DNA of 31,927 bases from JAGXSE01 sp040757295 (GTDB taxonomy: Bacteria > Bacillota > PH28-bin88). Below the pieces are notes generated by a model. That model was not told the DNA's origin and did not search any database. It saw nothing but the letters and a program-made list of their open reading frames with translations. The position numbers and the translations under genes were made by a program. The stretch lies in assembly GCA_040757295.1 (NCBI GenBank), contig JBFLXH010000028.1, forward strand, positions 1-31,927. Direction: 5' to 3'. Numbering within the stretch: the first letter of the stretch is position 1; each line of letters opens with the position of its first letter. This document shows, one piece after another, positions 30,343 through 31,927 of the stretch.

Positions 30343-31374
30343 TTAAACCACCCGCTTGGTGCTGATGATGCCGTTCCCCTGCAGGACATGCAGCATGGAC
30401 AGGGCCTTGCCGGTGCCAAGGGCCACACAGGAGATGGCGTTTTCGGCCACGTGGACAGGCAGCCCGGTTTCTTCTGCCAAGAGGGTATCGAGTCCATGCA
30501 AGAGGGCGCCGCCCCCGGTAAGGACGACCCCCTTATTAATTATGTCAGAAGCCAGTTCCGGCGGAGTTTTTTCCAGGACCTCCTTGACACCGCTGATGAT
30601 GGCTTCTACCGGTTCCTGCAGGGCATCCCAGGTTTGCTCACAGGTGATGGAGATGGTTTTGGGGAGGCCGGTGACCAGGTCCCGGCCGCGAATTTCCATG
30701 GACCGGTTTTCCGTTTTTGCTTTGGGATAGGCTGACCCCACATGGATTTTCAATTCTTCGGCGCTCCGCTCGCCGATCATCAAGTTATATTCCCGGCGAA
30801 TATAACGGACGATGGCTTCATCAAACTTGTCGCCGCCAACCCGCAGGGACTTGGAGACGACGATGCCGCCCAGGGAAAGGACGGCAATATCTGCGGTACC
30901 GCCGCCGACATCAACCACAATGGAGCCGCTGGGTTCGGCAATGTCCAGCCCGGCTCCCAGGGCAGCCGCCAGGGGTTCTTCAATCAGGTAGGCCTGCTTG
31001 GCCCCGGCCTGGATGGTAGCCTGGCGCACAGCCCGCTCTTCCACACTGGTAACCCCGGCTGGAATGCAGACCATCACCCTCGGTTTGAACAGAAACCGCC
31101 GGCCGCAAGCTTTTTCGATAAAATAGCGGAGCATTTTTTCGGTGGTGTCATAGTCGGCAATAACGCCTTCGCGCAAGGGACGGATAGCGATAATATTTCC
31201 CGGGGTACGCCCCAACATCCGCCGAGCTTCCGCGCCCACAGCAATAATCTGATTGGTAACCTTATCAATGGCAACAACAGAAGGCTCGTTTAAAACGATG
31301 CCCTTACCTTTGACAAAGACCAGCACACTGGCAGTACCCAAATCTACTCCGATATCCGTTCCCCAACCGAACAT
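30343..31374 (-). CDS. mbl: MreB/Mbl-family actin-like cell-shape protein
   Basis: A 343-residue bacterial actin that polymerises under the membrane and guides sidewall peptidoglycan synthesis. ATP-site motifs: GVDLGTAS at 8-15, VVDVGGGTADIAVLSLGG at about 157-174, and GVVLTGGGALLHG near 289-301. Length is normal for the family. ATG at 31374 with AAGGAG 9 nt upstream. The order spoIIID then mbl is the same as in Bacillus, so the Mbl name is preferred over MreB, although a separate mreBCD locus cannot be checked. Distance to spoIIID is 78 nt, so an operon is possible. Confidence 0.93.
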   Translation of the reverse strand: MFGWGTDIGVDLGTASVLVFVKGKGIVLNEPSVVAIDKVTNQIIAVGAEARRMLGRTPGNIIAIRPLREGVIADYDTTEKMLRYFIEKACGRRFLFKPRVMVCIPAGVTSVEERAVRQATIQAGAKQAYLIEEPLAAALGAGLDIAEPSGSIVVDVGGGTADIAVLSLGGIVVSKSLRVGGDKFDEAIVRYIRREYNLMIGERSAEELKIHVGSAYPKAKTENRSMEIRGRDLVTGLPKTISITCEQTWDALQEPVEAIISGVKEVLEKTPPELASDIINKGVVLTGGGALLHGLDTLLAEETGLPVHVAENAISCVALGTGKALSMLHVLQGNGIISTKRVV

Positions 31375-31452
31375 GAACCGCTCTCCTTCCCTCTTGCCTG
31401 CGAATAATGTAGTCTGGCGGTTAAATTCGGCAAGAGAGGGAAAAAACCCTTC

Positions 31453-31716
31453 CTACTTTAAAGAATCTTGGCTATCTTTGTATTTTTTCCTGGTAGCTTC
31501 CCCGCCCCGGATATGGCGCTCGGCCTTGTTCACTTCCAAGACCTGCCGCACGTTTTCTGCCAGGTCTTCGTTGATTTCCGGCAGCCGCTCGGTCATATCT
31601 TTATGAACGGTGCTTTTACTCACACCGAACACCTGGGCTGTCTTACGCACTGTGGCAGAGGATTCCAGGATGTAATGGCCAATTTCCAGTACCCGCTTGC
31701 GGATATATTCTTGCAC
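31453..31716 (-). CDS. spoIIID: Sporulation transcription regulator SpoIIID
   Basis: An 87-residue DNA-binding protein that modulates the mother-cell sigma-E regulon. It starts VQEYIRKRVLEIGHYILESS, has the helix-turn-helix ATVRKTAQVFGVSKSTVHKD, then TERLPEINEDLAENVRQVLE and RHIRGGEATRKKY, all highly conserved in SpoIIID. GTG at 31716 is chosen because AAGGGGG lies about 8 nt upstream and the B. subtilis protein starts at the matching position; an earlier in-frame ATG overlaps that site. It indicates an endospore former. Confidence 0.96.
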   Translation of the reverse strand: MQEYIRKRVLEIGHYILESSATVRKTAQVFGVSKSTVHKDMTERLPEINEDLAENVRQVLEVNKAERHIRGGEATRKKYKDSQDSLK

Positions 31717-31801
31717 AAGGGATTCCCCCTTTTCTTGATGCAAATTTTCTGCTTAATTTATATGAGGGGGAATCAGGAAAAAGACCTTAATATTAACAGG
31801 G

Positions 31802-31832
31802 TGCGACAGGGGACGGTTCTCAATCTGTCGCA
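31802..31832. repeat. REP hairpin TGCGACAG...CTGTCGCA, copy 2
   Basis: The 8-bp stem with a GGGACGG core begins 3 nt past the stop of the transposase at 31835, the position expected for a REP element tied to its own REP-associated transposase. Confidence 0.88.
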
Positions 31833-31834
31833 TT

Positions 31835-31927
31835 TTAGGCTCTGAAGATGATATCCTTACTGATGCCAAGAACCCGCGACAATTCTCTAACCGACATTGA
31901 AGACCTCTCCTTGATCTCCCTTAAGAC
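31835..31927 (-). CDS. REP-associated (Y1) transposase, C-terminal end
   Basis: Thirty codons entering from the window edge, ending TAA at 31837-31835. They encode SVRELSRVLGISKDIIFRA preceded by LREIKERSSM, matching the DnaA-like helix-turn-helix tail of REP-associated tyrosine transposases in Firmicutes. The HUH/Y1 nuclease part lies outside the window. The adjacent REP hairpin supports the call. Only 30 residues are available, so it could also be another helix-turn-helix protein. Confidence 0.6.
   Translation of the reverse strand, partial: VLREIKERSSMSVRELSRVLGISKDIIFRA

Overview
The window looks like chromosome of a spore-forming, S-layer-bearing, Gram-positive-type Firmicute, most likely an anaerobe of the Peptococcaceae/Desulfotomaculum kind. 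The evidence is spoIIID next to an mreB-type gene, four SLH-domain surface proteins, a CpsB/CpsC/CpsD-type polysaccharide cluster, LytR-CpsA-Psr and TagA-type envelope enzymes, and strong GGAGG ribosome sites with many TTG/GTG starts. Species assignment is inference. Nearly every gene is on the minus strand; the one convincing plus-strand gene is a 57-codon ORF at 28502. No rRNA, tRNA or CRISPR array was seen.

Positions 1-4450 form an AT-richer graveyard of toxin-antitoxin type genes: several minimal nucleotidyltransferase (MNT) genes and pieces, at least three HEPN fragments, a VapB/VapC-like pair with a shortened toxin, a TumE-family pair, and the first 168 codons of a nucleotide-sugar dehydrogenase cut off at a duplicated MNT start. 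Short duplicated blocks and inverted repeats mark the junctions.

Positions 4900-12000 hold a helix-turn-helix gene, a small conserved-looking gene, and an envelope polysaccharide operon read right to left: O-antigen-ligase/polymerase with TPRs (9232-11643), CpsC chain-length/co-polymerase (7755-9194), CpsD tyrosine kinase (7047-7742) and CpsB PHP-type phosphatase (6260-7054). Positions 12137-19748 carry three SLH proteins, one of them a subtilisin-like protease, and 22533-25073 a fourth that looks like the main S-layer protein. Between them lie an unknown gene, a heptad-repeat coiled-coil gene, a YefM/YoeB pair with a clear promoter and operator, and relics of mobile DNA.

Positions 25496-29752 carry a TagA/WecG/CpsF glycosyltransferase, an LCP ligase, a copper-amine-oxidase-N-like exported protein and a degenerate LCP-like protein. 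The right end has mbl and spoIIID, then the last 30 codons of a REP-associated (Y1) transposase beside its own REP hairpin.

The polysaccharide genes, LCP and TagA enzymes plausibly build and attach wall glycopolymers, the ligand class for SLH domains; this link is inferred from context. The least explained elements are a dispersed 104-bp double-hairpin repeat (four copies, two in tandem sharing a TA), a dispersed ~95-bp repeat at two gene ends, and a GC-rich hairpin region at 29790-30000.
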